Shown piece by piece: positions 8,141-14,524 of a DNA stretch of 14,524 nucleotides (within the stretch, counting starts at the first letter, position 1; every line of letters starts with the position of its first letter). This stretch comes from Methanomassiliicoccales archaeon (GTDB lineage Archaea; Thermoplasmatota; Thermoplasmata; Methanomassiliicoccales; Methanomethylophilaceae): the NCBI GenBank assembly GCA_900767505.1, contig CAAFZG010000020.1, positions 1 to 14,524 on the forward strand, written 5' to 3'. The notes under the pieces are model-generated. The model had not been told where the DNA came from. It made no database searches and saw nothing but the letters and a program-made list of their open reading frames with translations. The position numbers and the translations under genes were made by a program.

Positions 8141-9993
8141 AGAAGACAGTCATGGCGGTGTTTATTGCCGTGCTGATGACCGTCCCCATGCTCCAGTCGG
8201 ATGTATCCGCCGATTCGGATATGGCCGGATCCGTCCTGATCGACATGGGCAACGGGGTCACATACTGGTACGATTTCGCTTCCCAGAAGGACCTGGGCTC
8301 CCTGACGTCCGATGCCGCAGAGGCCCTGGGCCTCACCGTCGACTACGACGGCGTAAGACCGACCCGCATAGGGGAGATGGGAGACCACAGCGTCGGAGGG
8401 CAGAGATGCTCCTGGAGGCTCTATATATGGGATGGCGGGGCGTGGGGTGCCGCAGACCCCGCATCGTACAGCGCCGGAAGCTTCGCATGGGGGTTCTATC
8501 CCGATGATGCGATCGTTCCCGCAGAGACTCCCGACAGCCGTTCCGCATGGACCATGCACCGCGGGGATTCCGAATCGTCGGGCAATTCCTCTTCGCACGG
8601 GACCCGCAACGCGGTCGCTCCGATGGAGTGGTACCGCACATACACCTCAGGATACGTGGATTCCGCCATCGTAACGGCGGGGGACCTCCTGTATCACACG
8701 ACGGGAGGGGAGTACGGGTCCTCGGGCTCCGACAGGAACCCCTGGGTCCACTGCCTCAACAGATTCACAGGTGACGTTGTCTGGGAGTTCATGATGACTT
8801 ACGGACAGGGCTACGAGGTCACCTCACCGCTGGTGATAGGCGACATGCTCATCATCACAGCCACCAATTGGAACGTGTACTGCTTCGACCGCTTCACCGG
8901 GGAGGTCCTGCACGTCCTTGCGCTGGAGCCCGACTATCCGATGGATGCCGAAGGCAACATCGTATGGAGGGGGCGCACGTTCTACACCGGTGCCACCACA
9001 CCCGTCTATGATTCCGGAGCCGTCTACTTCGGCACCGCCGACGGGCACATAATGTCCTACTCGGTGTCTCGCGAGGGGGGATTCACCCTGCTTTGGGACT
9101 ACGATCCCGACGATTCCGTCACAGCCGGCAGGTACACGGGCGTGAAGGGATGCTTCTACTTCCACGCACCCGTCGTCACCGATGTCGGCGGCACCCGCAC
9201 CCTCTACCTTGGAAGCTACGAGGGCTACATACACGCACTCGACGCATCCACGGGGAAGGAGCTGTGGGTCGAGAGGATGGTCGACTACGACGAATCCAAC
9301 ATCCCGCACAAGGGCACCCCCGGTTCCGTAGCAGGCATATCAGTCATGCCCGGCAACAGGCTCCTGGTGACCTGCACCGACGGGGGCATGTCCCCGCAGG
9401 ACGGGTTCACGGTGTGCATCGATGCCGTCACGGGCAAGGGTCCGGACGGTTCCGACCACTATTGGAAGCTCAACTCCGTCCTGGGAGGCCCTGTGGTCGT
9501 CGGGGACGGGTTCTACGCCTACGGCCAGCAGTCCGCGCAGGGCGGGACGGACGAGGGCGCGGTGTACAATGCGGTATGTAAATACGACTTCGACGGCAAA
9601 GTGGTATGGGCCTCGCAGGAGTACGGATGGATCAAGGCATCCCTCACCCTGGCGGACGGCGTCATCTACTGCAACGACTACTCTGCCGGAAGGTTCTGGC
9701 CGAACGGAGGCGGTGTCACCGCCATATCCGCCGAGGACGGTTCCGAGATATGGAGGCTCAGACTGTCCCCATATGCGGACGATTCCTATTCAATGGTCTC
9801 CGCCACGGTCATCGACGGGAGGATCTACGTCGGGAACGATTACGGCGCAGTCTACTGCATCTCGGAGATCGCCGGGCCCGAATACGGGGACGGCGGGGAG
9901 ATAAAACTGGGCAACGGATTCCTCCACTGGTCGTGGATCGCGCTGATCCTCGCCGTGTCCGCCTGCCTTCTGTTCCTATGGAGGTTCTACTGA
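8137..9993 (+). CDS. Secreted PQQ-type beta-propeller protein with N-terminal DUF4430-like module and C-terminal membrane anchor
   Basis: 618 residues. The ATG overlaps the previous stop as ATGA, and GGAG at 8125-8128 supports this start, so translation is coupled. The signal peptide (1 to about 25) ends near SDVSADSD. A DUF4430-like module lies at about 31-130 (SWRLYIWDGGAW, FAWGFY). A Ser/Gly linker leads to a propeller at about 161-590 with roughly eight PQQ-type blade motifs, for example CLNRFTGDVVWEF, CFDRFTGEV, ALDASTGKELW and AISAEDGSEIWRL. A membrane helix lies at about 598-615 (WIALILAVSACLLFLW). It sits between the binding-protein and permease genes, so a role in the same uptake process is likely. 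It could be an external ligand-binding propeller; PQQ-dependent enzyme activity is less likely since no dehydrogenase context is seen. Confidence 0.88.
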   Translation: MKKTVMAVFIAVLMTVPMLQSDVSADSDMAGSVLIDMGNGVTYWYDFASQKDLGSLTSDAAEALGLTVDYDGVRPTRIGEMGDHSVGGQRCSWRLYIWDGGAWGAADPASYSAGSFAWGFYPDDAIVPAETPDSRSAWTMHRGDSESSGNSSSHGTRNAVAPMEWYRTYTSGYVDSAIVTAGDLLYHTTGGEYGSSGSDRNPWVHCLNRFTGDVVWEFMMTYGQGYEVTSPLVIGDMLIITATNWNVYCFDRFTGEVLHVLALEPDYPMDAEGNIVWRGRTFYTGATTPVYDSGAVYFGTADGHIMSYSVSREGGFTLLWDYDPDDSVTAGRYTGVKGCFYFHAPVVTDVGGTRTLYLGSYEGYIHALDASTGKELWVERMVDYDESNIPHKGTPGSVAGISVMPGNRLLVTCTDGGMSPQDGFTVCIDAVTGKGPDGSDHYWKLNSVLGGPVVVGDGFYAYGQQSAQGGTDEGAVYNAVCKYDFDGKVVWASQEYGWIKASLTLADGVIYCNDYSAGRFWPNGGGVTAISAEDGSEIWRLRLSPYADDSYSMVSATVIDGRIYVGNDYGAVYCISEIAGPEYGDGGEIKLGNGFLHWSWIALILAVSACLLFLWRFY

Positions 9994-9995
9994 TG

Positions 9996-10014
9996 TTTTC
10001 TTTTTCTTTGGAGG
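9996..10014 (+). promoter_or_regulatory. T-rich tract followed by Shine-Dalgarno before the permease gene
   Basis: TTTTCTTTTTCTTT at 9996-10009 follows the propeller gene's stop codon and runs into GGAGG at 10010-10014. Oligo-T runs are the usual archaeal intrinsic termination signal, so this may partly end transcription between the surface/binding genes and the transporter genes. The GGAGG abuts ATG 10015 and is spaced nine bases from TTG 10024. Confidence 0.4.
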
Positions 10015-11187
10015 ATGAATCCATTGACCGATGAAGAGAGGGGATGGATCCCCAGAGGAATACGCGGTCTGAAGAGGGACATGGAGCCCGATCAGGACGA
10101 CGAGAGCGAGATCTCCAGGAAGAAACGCAGGTTCGTGGTCATCACTGTCTTCGGTACGATGATGTCGTTCATCGCGTTCCTGATATCGATCTCGATATCA
10201 TCAGGGGGAGTGATCCCCGTCAGCGAGGCGGTGTCAGCACTGTTCTCGGCGATAGGCAAGGCGGGGGCATCCCCCGAACAGATAGCCGCCGACCCGGAAA
10301 GATGGCAGATGACCACGGTCGAGCTGTACATCTACCAGTCCAGGCTTCCCAGGACCATTGCCGCGATAGCGGTCGGTGCGGGTCTGTCCATAGCCGGATG
10401 CATGTATCAGGCTCTGATCAGGAATCCTCTGGTGGATCCGTACATAACAGGAGTCTCCTCCGGTGCGGGATGTCTCGCCGTCGCAATAGTGGCGCTCGGC
10501 ATCACCATCCCGTTCCTCCCCAGTGGCAACCTCTACCTCATACCCGTGGCCGCCATCATCGGAGGTCTCATCGCCTTCGGGATCACCATGCTCGTCGCAG
10601 AGGGATCCGGAGGTTCGGCCACGAACTACATCCTTGCAGGAGTGATAACAGGGTTCGCGTTCTCGTCCTTCCAGACGATATTCCTGTCGATGGCCAAGGA
10701 CAACCTGTCCAATGCGATGTGGTGGCTTTTCGGATCCTTCGCGAACATAACCTGGGAGAATGCATGGATCGTGTTCGTCCCGGCGATGGGAGTATCGATA
10801 ATAGCGATGTTCTGGGCCAGGGAGTTCAACCTCTTCATGATGGGCGAGGAGCAGGCCAAGCAGCTCGGTCTTAACGTCAGGAGGTTCAAGAGGATGATGA
10901 TGATCGTCGCCTCCGTTCTGACCGCCGTGTGCGTAGCATTCTGCGGGATCATCGGTTTCGTCGGTCTGGTCATCCCCCATGCCTGCCGTATGGCCCTGGG
11001 AAGCGACCACAGGCTGATCATGCCCGCATCCATTGTCCTCGGGGCGATGCTGATGCTGTTCGCGGACCTCATCGCCAGGACGGTCATGTCCCCGATGGAG
11101 CTTCCTGTCGGAGCGATAACCGCCATGGTCGGTACCCCGATATTCGCATACATGCTGATGAGGAAGGGGCGTGAGTACGATGGATGA
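10015..11187 (+). CDS. FecCD/BtuC-type ABC transporter permease
   Basis: 390 residues from ATG 10015. A charged cytoplasmic N-terminal extension of about 40 residues (DQDDESEISRKKRR) precedes the first helix. The rest is the usual multi-helix permease of the corrinoid, siderophore and heme uptake family. Family motifs are MYQALIRNPLVDPYITGVSSGAG after the second helix, the ATPase-coupling segment EEQAKQLGLNVRRFKR, and the late GFVGLVIPHACRMALGSDHR. Length without the extension is normal for BtuC/FecC. Because GGAGG directly abuts this ATG, TTG 10024 is a possible real start; the codon choice is uncertain by three residues. The 3' end overlaps the ATPase gene, the standard arrangement for a permease/ATPase pair. 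The substrate is inferred only from neighbours. Confidence 0.93.
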   Translation: MNPLTDEERGWIPRGIRGLKRDMEPDQDDESEISRKKRRFVVITVFGTMMSFIAFLISISISSGGVIPVSEAVSALFSAIGKAGASPEQIAADPERWQMTTVELYIYQSRLPRTIAAIAVGAGLSIAGCMYQALIRNPLVDPYITGVSSGAGCLAVAIVALGITIPFLPSGNLYLIPVAAIIGGLIAFGITMLVAEGSGGSATNYILAGVITGFAFSSFQTIFLSMAKDNLSNAMWWLFGSFANITWENAWIVFVPAMGVSIIAMFWAREFNLFMMGEEQAKQLGLNVRRFKRMMMIVASVLTAVCVAFCGIIGFVGLVIPHACRMALGSDHRLIMPASIVLGAMLMLFADLIARTVMSPMELPVGAITAMVGTPIFAYMLMRKGREYDG

Positions 11188-11980
11188 CCTTCTGCAGGTG
11201 GAGCACCTCTCGAAGGACTTCGGGGATTTCCATGCTTTGAAGGATATCTCGTTCGGCATGCCCAAAGGCAAGATGGTCGGTCTGATAGGCCCCAACGGGT
11301 GCGGGAAGTCGACCATGATGAAATGCATCTGCGGGATCCACAGCATGGATTCCGGGAAGGTGGTCGTCGACGGCAATGATGTGAGCACCCTCTCCGCTTC
11401 CGATGTGGCCAAACTCGTGGCGACGGTCCCCGCAGAGCCCGGCCAGACATTCGGGATGACCGTGATGGACATGGTCATGCTCGGAAGGTATCCATTCGTG
11501 GACCGCATATGGTGGGAGACGAAGGAGGACGAGCGCGTGGTCAGGGAGGCCCTTCGCACCTTCGGTCTGGATTCGCTCAGGAGGAAGCAGGTCTCGCTGT
11601 GTTCGTCGGGCGAGAGGCAACGCGCATTGATCGCGAAGGCGTACGTGCAGGAACCCAAGCTCATGCTGGTCGACGAGCCCACCTCCCACCTGGACATGAA
11701 GTACAAGCTCGATGTGATGGAATATCTCCAGTCCATGGCCCGTTCCGACATGACCGTCATGGTCGCCGAGCACGACATCTCCCTCATGGCGAGGTACTGC
11801 GACGTATGCATCATCATGAAGAAGGGGGAGATCGTGACGATCGGCGATCCCAAGAAGGTCATCACGGCCGATCTGATACGCGACGTATACGAAGTGGACG
11901 CCCGTGTCGGACTGGACGAGGACGGGGAGATCTACGTGCTTCCGAAGCGGTACGCAGGGAAGCATGAGGTCCAGGAGTGA
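11180..11980 (+). CDS. ABC transporter ATP-binding protein, FecE/BtuD type
   Basis: 266 residues from ATG 11180, which overlaps the permease stop by eight bases. GTG 11171 is an in-frame alternative adding three residues, but GGGG at 11166-11169 is better spaced for the ATG. Visible motifs are Walker A GPNGCGKST (37-45), signature CSSGE (141-145) in place of LSGGE, Walker B LMLVDE (161-166), D-loop SHLD (169-172) and switch His198 in AEHD. The Q-loop position that usually reads VPQ here reads VPA (Ala85), with a Gln four residues later. LGRYPF after the Q-loop is typical of the siderophore/corrinoid importer family. It powers the permease encoded just upstream, with the binding protein as third partner. 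Confidence 0.94.
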   Translation: MDDLLQVEHLSKDFGDFHALKDISFGMPKGKMVGLIGPNGCGKSTMMKCICGIHSMDSGKVVVDGNDVSTLSASDVAKLVATVPAEPGQTFGMTVMDMVMLGRYPFVDRIWWETKEDERVVREALRTFGLDSLRRKQVSLCSSGERQRALIAKAYVQEPKLMLVDEPTSHLDMKYKLDVMEYLQSMARSDMTVMVAEHDISLMARYCDVCIIMKKGEIVTIGDPKKVITADLIRDVYEVDARVGLDEDGEIYVLPKRYAGKHEVQE

Positions 11981-11983
11981 GGC

Positions 11984-13207
11984 ATGGATCCGCCGACATA
12001 CCCCCGCGAGGAACGGGATCCGAAGAGCCCTCTCTTCTGTTACAGATGCGGCCATCTGTGGATGCAGAGGTCGGATTCCTCTCCCCGCCGCTGTCCCCGC
12101 TGCCATTCGTCGAGATGGGACGTTCCCGTCAGGAGGGAATGCGTATGCAAGTTCTGCGGGCATTCCTGGAGGGTCGAGGGCATGGACGAACCATGTCCGG
12201 AATGCGGCCGCAGGCAGACGGAGGGACTCTGCGACCGCAGTCTCCACTGCAACCAATGCGACCATGAATGGAACAGGCGCGGAAGCGGCATCCCGAAAAA
12301 GTGTCCCGTATGCCACTCCCTGGAATGGAACCTCCCTAAGGTGGAGCGTCTCATGTGTCAGCAGTGCGGACATCTCTGGAGGAAGCAGACCGAGCTCCCG
12401 TCCAGATGCCCGAACTGCCTCTCCAGGAACTGGAATCAGCCCCTCAGGGCGGTCCAATGCCAGAGATGCGGGCATGTGTGGAAGATGCGCGGTCCGGCTT
12501 TGGACGGGAAGTCCGTGGTCTGCCCCGGATGCAAATCGCGCAAATGGGATCAGCCCCTGGTCGTGATCAGAAAGGAATCGCCTTCCGGCGTGAGATACTA
12601 CGAGCAGAGCCCCAAGGTCTCGGACGGCAGTTCGATGGTCGTATGCAGGAAATGCGGCCGCAGATGGTATTCCAAGGGCATATCCGGCGAGTCCTGTCCG
12701 GATTGCGGTTCGGAGATAGGCGTCCACGACAGGCTGTCATCGTCATCCATGACGCTCTGGTCCGACGGAAGGTTCGAGCTGACGTACATCGTGGAGAACG
12801 ACTGCGGATTCGTCTACCTTTGGGATGATGACGTCCCCGTCGCCACCCGTTATGTCCACGAGGTCCTCAGGAAGATCGGAATGACCATCGGCGAGGTCGT
12901 CGACAGCGTGAACCAGGGTGATGATCCAAGGGTCTGGGAGGACATCGCCGACGAGATGCTGGAGACCCGCGATGACTACGAGCGCTACATAGACTACTTC
13001 ATGAAGAGGCTGTTCCTGCCGAAGAGGGACGCAAGGATCCTGTCGATACACTTCACCGGGATGAGTCCCGGCGCGATAGCCAAGCATTTCAGCTACTCCG
13101 ACGAGGAGGTGCGGGAAGCCTTCGACAGGATAATGAAGGCCTATTCGGACTCGGGGATAGTGGTGGATGACACCGTTTTCACCGAGGATCCCTTCAGATA
13201 TTACTGA
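11984..13207 (+). CDS. Six-zinc-ribbon protein with a C-terminal helix-turn-helix-like domain
   Basis: 407 residues. GGAGTGA at 11974-11980 overlaps the ATPase stop and sits three bases before ATG 11984, so it is cotranscribed. Six CxxC...CxxC ribbons have first cysteines at residues 19, 55, 89, 125, 159 and 221. A repeated CGHxW...P.(R/K)CPxC.S..W(N/D).P pattern is strongest in units 1, 3, 4 and 5. Residues about 245-345 form an acidic, mainly helical region, followed by an HTH-like segment at about 349-393 (ARILSIHFTGMSPGAIAKHF) resembling sigma region 4 or related regulators. It is probably a nucleic-acid- or protein-binding regulator, possibly of its own operon or of surface genes. No enzyme motif was seen. 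The exact family is not recognised. Confidence 0.85.
   Translation: MDPPTYPREERDPKSPLFCYRCGHLWMQRSDSSPRRCPRCHSSRWDVPVRRECVCKFCGHSWRVEGMDEPCPECGRRQTEGLCDRSLHCNQCDHEWNRRGSGIPKKCPVCHSLEWNLPKVERLMCQQCGHLWRKQTELPSRCPNCLSRNWNQPLRAVQCQRCGHVWKMRGPALDGKSVVCPGCKSRKWDQPLVVIRKESPSGVRYYEQSPKVSDGSSMVVCRKCGRRWYSKGISGESCPDCGSEIGVHDRLSSSSMTLWSDGRFELTYIVENDCGFVYLWDDDVPVATRYVHEVLRKIGMTIGEVVDSVNQGDDPRVWEDIADEMLETRDDYERYIDYFMKRLFLPKRDARILSIHFTGMSPGAIAKHFSYSDEEVREAFDRIMKAYSDSGIVVDDTVFTEDPFRYY
12038..12706 (+). repeat. Tandem zinc-ribbon coding repeats
   Basis: Six ribbon units encoded in tandem. The first-cysteine spacing is 36, 34, 36, 34 and then 62 residues, which suggests duplication of a two-ribbon unit followed by insertion of a spacer before the last ribbon. 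Confidence 0.7.
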
Positions 13208-13244
13208 CCCTGTAGAGTGTTATCGAACATCATGACCCTATCAT

Positions 13245-13304
13245 TGTACGATGTTTTTCCATTAGAATATGGGTGTTTGATGATTAGTGTACATGTTTTT
13301 CCAT
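13245..13304 (+). repeat. Spaced direct repeat upstream of the small zinc-ribbon gene, candidate operator
   Basis: TGTAC-G-ATGTTTTTCCAT at 13245-13262 recurs as TGTAC-ATGTTTTTCCAT at 13288-13304. The 12-base cores are identical and lie 42 bases apart, close to four helical turns. The second copy ends just before the TATA box. The T5 runs in each copy could also serve as terminators for the upstream gene. No other copy was noticed in the window. Confidence 0.55.
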
Positions 13305-13310
13305 AATAAG

Positions 13311-13342
13311 ATATTAAATTTGGAAAGCCGTTATTGGATTAT
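13311..13342 (+). promoter_or_regulatory. TATA box of a probably leaderless transcript
   Basis: ATATTAAAT at 13311-13319 is an archaeal-type TATA element centred about 28 bases before ATG 13343. Initiation at the usual distance would fall at or next to the ATG, and no Shine-Dalgarno sequence precedes it, so the mRNA is probably leaderless. Confidence 0.55.
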
Positions 13343-13768
13343 ATGTCCAACTCGGCCCAATACGAAACAGATTCCGCATCAAGAAAATCTTGCCACAGAT
13401 GCGGATATGAGTGGGTGAGCGTCATCGATTCACCGTCTAGATGCCCTCACTGCAGCAGTTTCAGGTGGAACGAGGCCGTGGTCGGGCTATCATGTTCCAA
13501 GTGCGGCCACGAGTGGAACACCAAGGGGAGCGGGCTGCCTGCCCGCTGTCCGAAATGCAGGTCCAGCAAATGGGCCGAAGAACCTTCGGTCGGGGCAAAG
13601 GAGGAAAGGGAAACGGTGGTCCCCACGGAGCCCAGGCACCCGATCGAGATCGACAGGTACACGAGGATGACCGTATCCCAGATAATCGACGAGGCCCGCT
13701 GCAACGATGTGGCGGTGTTGTCGATATTGTCGGAGATCCGCAGACAGAACGCCTGGATCGTCCACTGA
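13343..13768 (+). CDS. Small protein with two zinc ribbons
   Basis: 141 residues from ATG 13343; TTG 13334 in frame is rejected because the TATA box spacing points to the ATG. Two zinc ribbons use Cys17/20/34/37 and Cys51/54/69/72, with the same CG(Y/H)EW...(S/A)RCP(H/K)C(S/R)S..W pattern as the six-ribbon protein upstream, so the two are paralogous. A linker rich in Glu and Pro leads to a helical C-terminus at about 100-141 (TVSQIIDEARCNDVAVLSIL), which could be a small DNA- or protein-binding domain. It lies seven bases before a secreted protein gene and is probably cotranscribed with it. A regulatory role is inferred; no enzyme motif is present. Confidence 0.8.
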   Translation: MSNSAQYETDSASRKSCHRCGYEWVSVIDSPSRCPHCSSFRWNEAVVGLSCSKCGHEWNTKGSGLPARCPKCRSSKWAEEPSVGAKEERETVVPTEPRHPIEIDRYTRMTVSQIIDEARCNDVAVLSILSEIRRQNAWIVH

Positions 13769-13775
13769 GGGGAAC

Positions 13776-14524
13776 ATGAGAAAGAATCTCTTCTTCGCGG
13801 CCGTCCTGTTGTTCACGGCGGTGTCCGTCTTCGCGGTCTGTCCGTCCGATGACTCGGATGCCGACAGGCAGACGTACACAACGCTGGATTCGACATACAC
13901 CTATTCCACGCACGGCGCGGGCACGGATTCCTCCCCATATTACAGTATTATATACAGTGTCGACAGCACGGCCGATACTCTGTTTGTGCAGTCCGCCGTG
14001 GAAGGATACGAGCTGATGACGATAAGCTCCATGGGCGGATGCGGATCGGACACGCTCGTCATTCCGCGTACCGTGACCGGGATCTCCGATTCCGCTTTCG
14101 ATTCCTGCGGGAATCTGAAGCGCATCGTGTTCCTCGGGGACCGTCCCGATGGGAAGATCCCCGCCGGCATCTCGGTCCTAGTCCTTCCGGGTTCTTCGGG
14201 ATGGGATCCGTCCGACGGAGTCGGAACGATGAAGGTCTCACAGGCGGCCGGCGGAACCCGGTATTTCGTTCTGGACGGAGAGGCGATCGTCATCGGAGGA
14301 ACCGGTCCCAAGATATCCGTCCCATCCGCCGATCCGGAAGGGAATCCCTTCACGACGGTGGCATCGGAATCATTCCGCGAATCCGATGTGGAATCCGTAG
14401 TGTTCGGGGATTCCATCGAGGATATAGGCACCCGTGCATTCTACAACTGCATAAAACTTAGCAGCGTCTCCCTGCCCTCATCGCTGGCGAAGGTCGGCGA
14501 CGAGGCGTTCAGATACTGCATATC
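13776..14524 (+). CDS. Secreted BspA-type leucine-rich-repeat protein, 3' partial
   Basis: The frame runs open from ATG 13776 to the window end (249 complete codons). GAGGGG at 13767-13772 overlaps the previous stop and supports the start. A signal peptide (1 to about 24) ends in CPSDDSDAD, the same acidic Ser/Ala motif seen on other secreted proteins here. LRR_5/BspA-like units appear at about residue 95 (VIPRTVTGISDSAFDSCGNLKRI) and again from about 208 (VVFGDSIEDIGTRAFYNCIKL, then SLPSSLAKVGDEAFRYC), with an unassigned stretch of about 80 residues between. It is a likely exported surface protein for host or particle contact. The C-terminus, and any anchor, lies outside the window. Confidence 0.85.
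   Translation, partial: MRKNLFFAAVLLFTAVSVFAVCPSDDSDADRQTYTTLDSTYTYSTHGAGTDSSPYYSIIYSVDSTADTLFVQSAVEGYELMTISSMGGCGSDTLVIPRTVTGISDSAFDSCGNLKRIVFLGDRPDGKIPAGISVLVLPGSSGWDPSDGVGTMKVSQAAGGTRYFVLDGEAIVIGGTGPKISVPSADPEGNPFTTVASESFRESDVESVVFGDSIEDIGTRAFYNCIKLSSVSLPSSLAKVGDEAFRYCI

Noticed and set aside
10234..12727. Two long minus-strand open frames (10234-11865 and 11084-12727, over 540 codons each)
   Set aside because: They lie opposite the permease, ATPase and zinc-ribbon genes, which have clear family motifs. Their translations are low-complexity, rich in His/Arg/Gly with no recognisable domain, as expected from the antisense of GC-rich codons.

Overview
The window looks like an archaeal genome segment, most likely from a gut-type Methanomassiliicoccales methanogen (Methanomethylophilus-like). 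The reasons are archaeal TATA-box promoters, all eight visible stop codons being TGA, secreted proteins whose signal peptides run into an Asp/Ser/Ala 'DSDA' motif, and repeat-rich surface proteins next to zinc-ribbon proteins. The lineage call is inference from style, not from a marker gene. No RNA gene, CRISPR array, transposase or integrase was seen. Every gene is on the + strand and coding density is high.

Layout. (1) 1-3790: a large surface protein, 5' end outside the window. It has a beta-propeller part, an InlB-type repeat, four Ig-like domains, a charged stalk and a C-terminal membrane anchor. Its base composition switches abruptly several times. (2) 3791-3954: two hairpins, then a TATA box and Shine-Dalgarno site. 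(3) 3955-13207: a tight cluster of six genes, probably one operon. They encode a second Ig-domain surface protein, a BtuF/FepB-type substrate-binding protein, a membrane-anchored PQQ-type beta-propeller protein, a FecCD/BtuC-type permease, its ABC ATPase, and a six-zinc-ribbon protein with a helix-turn-helix-like C-terminus. (4) 13208-13342: an intergenic region with a spaced direct repeat and a TATA box. (5) 13343-14524: a small two-zinc-ribbon protein closely followed by a secreted BspA-type leucine-rich-repeat protein that runs off the window.

How they may work together. The first three proteins of the operon, and more weakly the upstream surface protein, carry a related ~100-residue module resembling DUF4430, the transcobalamin C-terminal-like family. 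With the BtuCDF-type transporter, this suggests a surface system that captures and imports a corrinoid or similar metallo-cofactor. Large stalked proteins and a propeller would sit outside, a binding protein with its own transcobalamin-like domain would pass the ligand on, and the ABC transporter would import it. Methanomassiliicoccales depend on corrinoid methyltransferases, so the idea is sensible, but the substrate is not shown by sequence. The two zinc-ribbon genes at the ends of surface-protein operons are candidate regulators.
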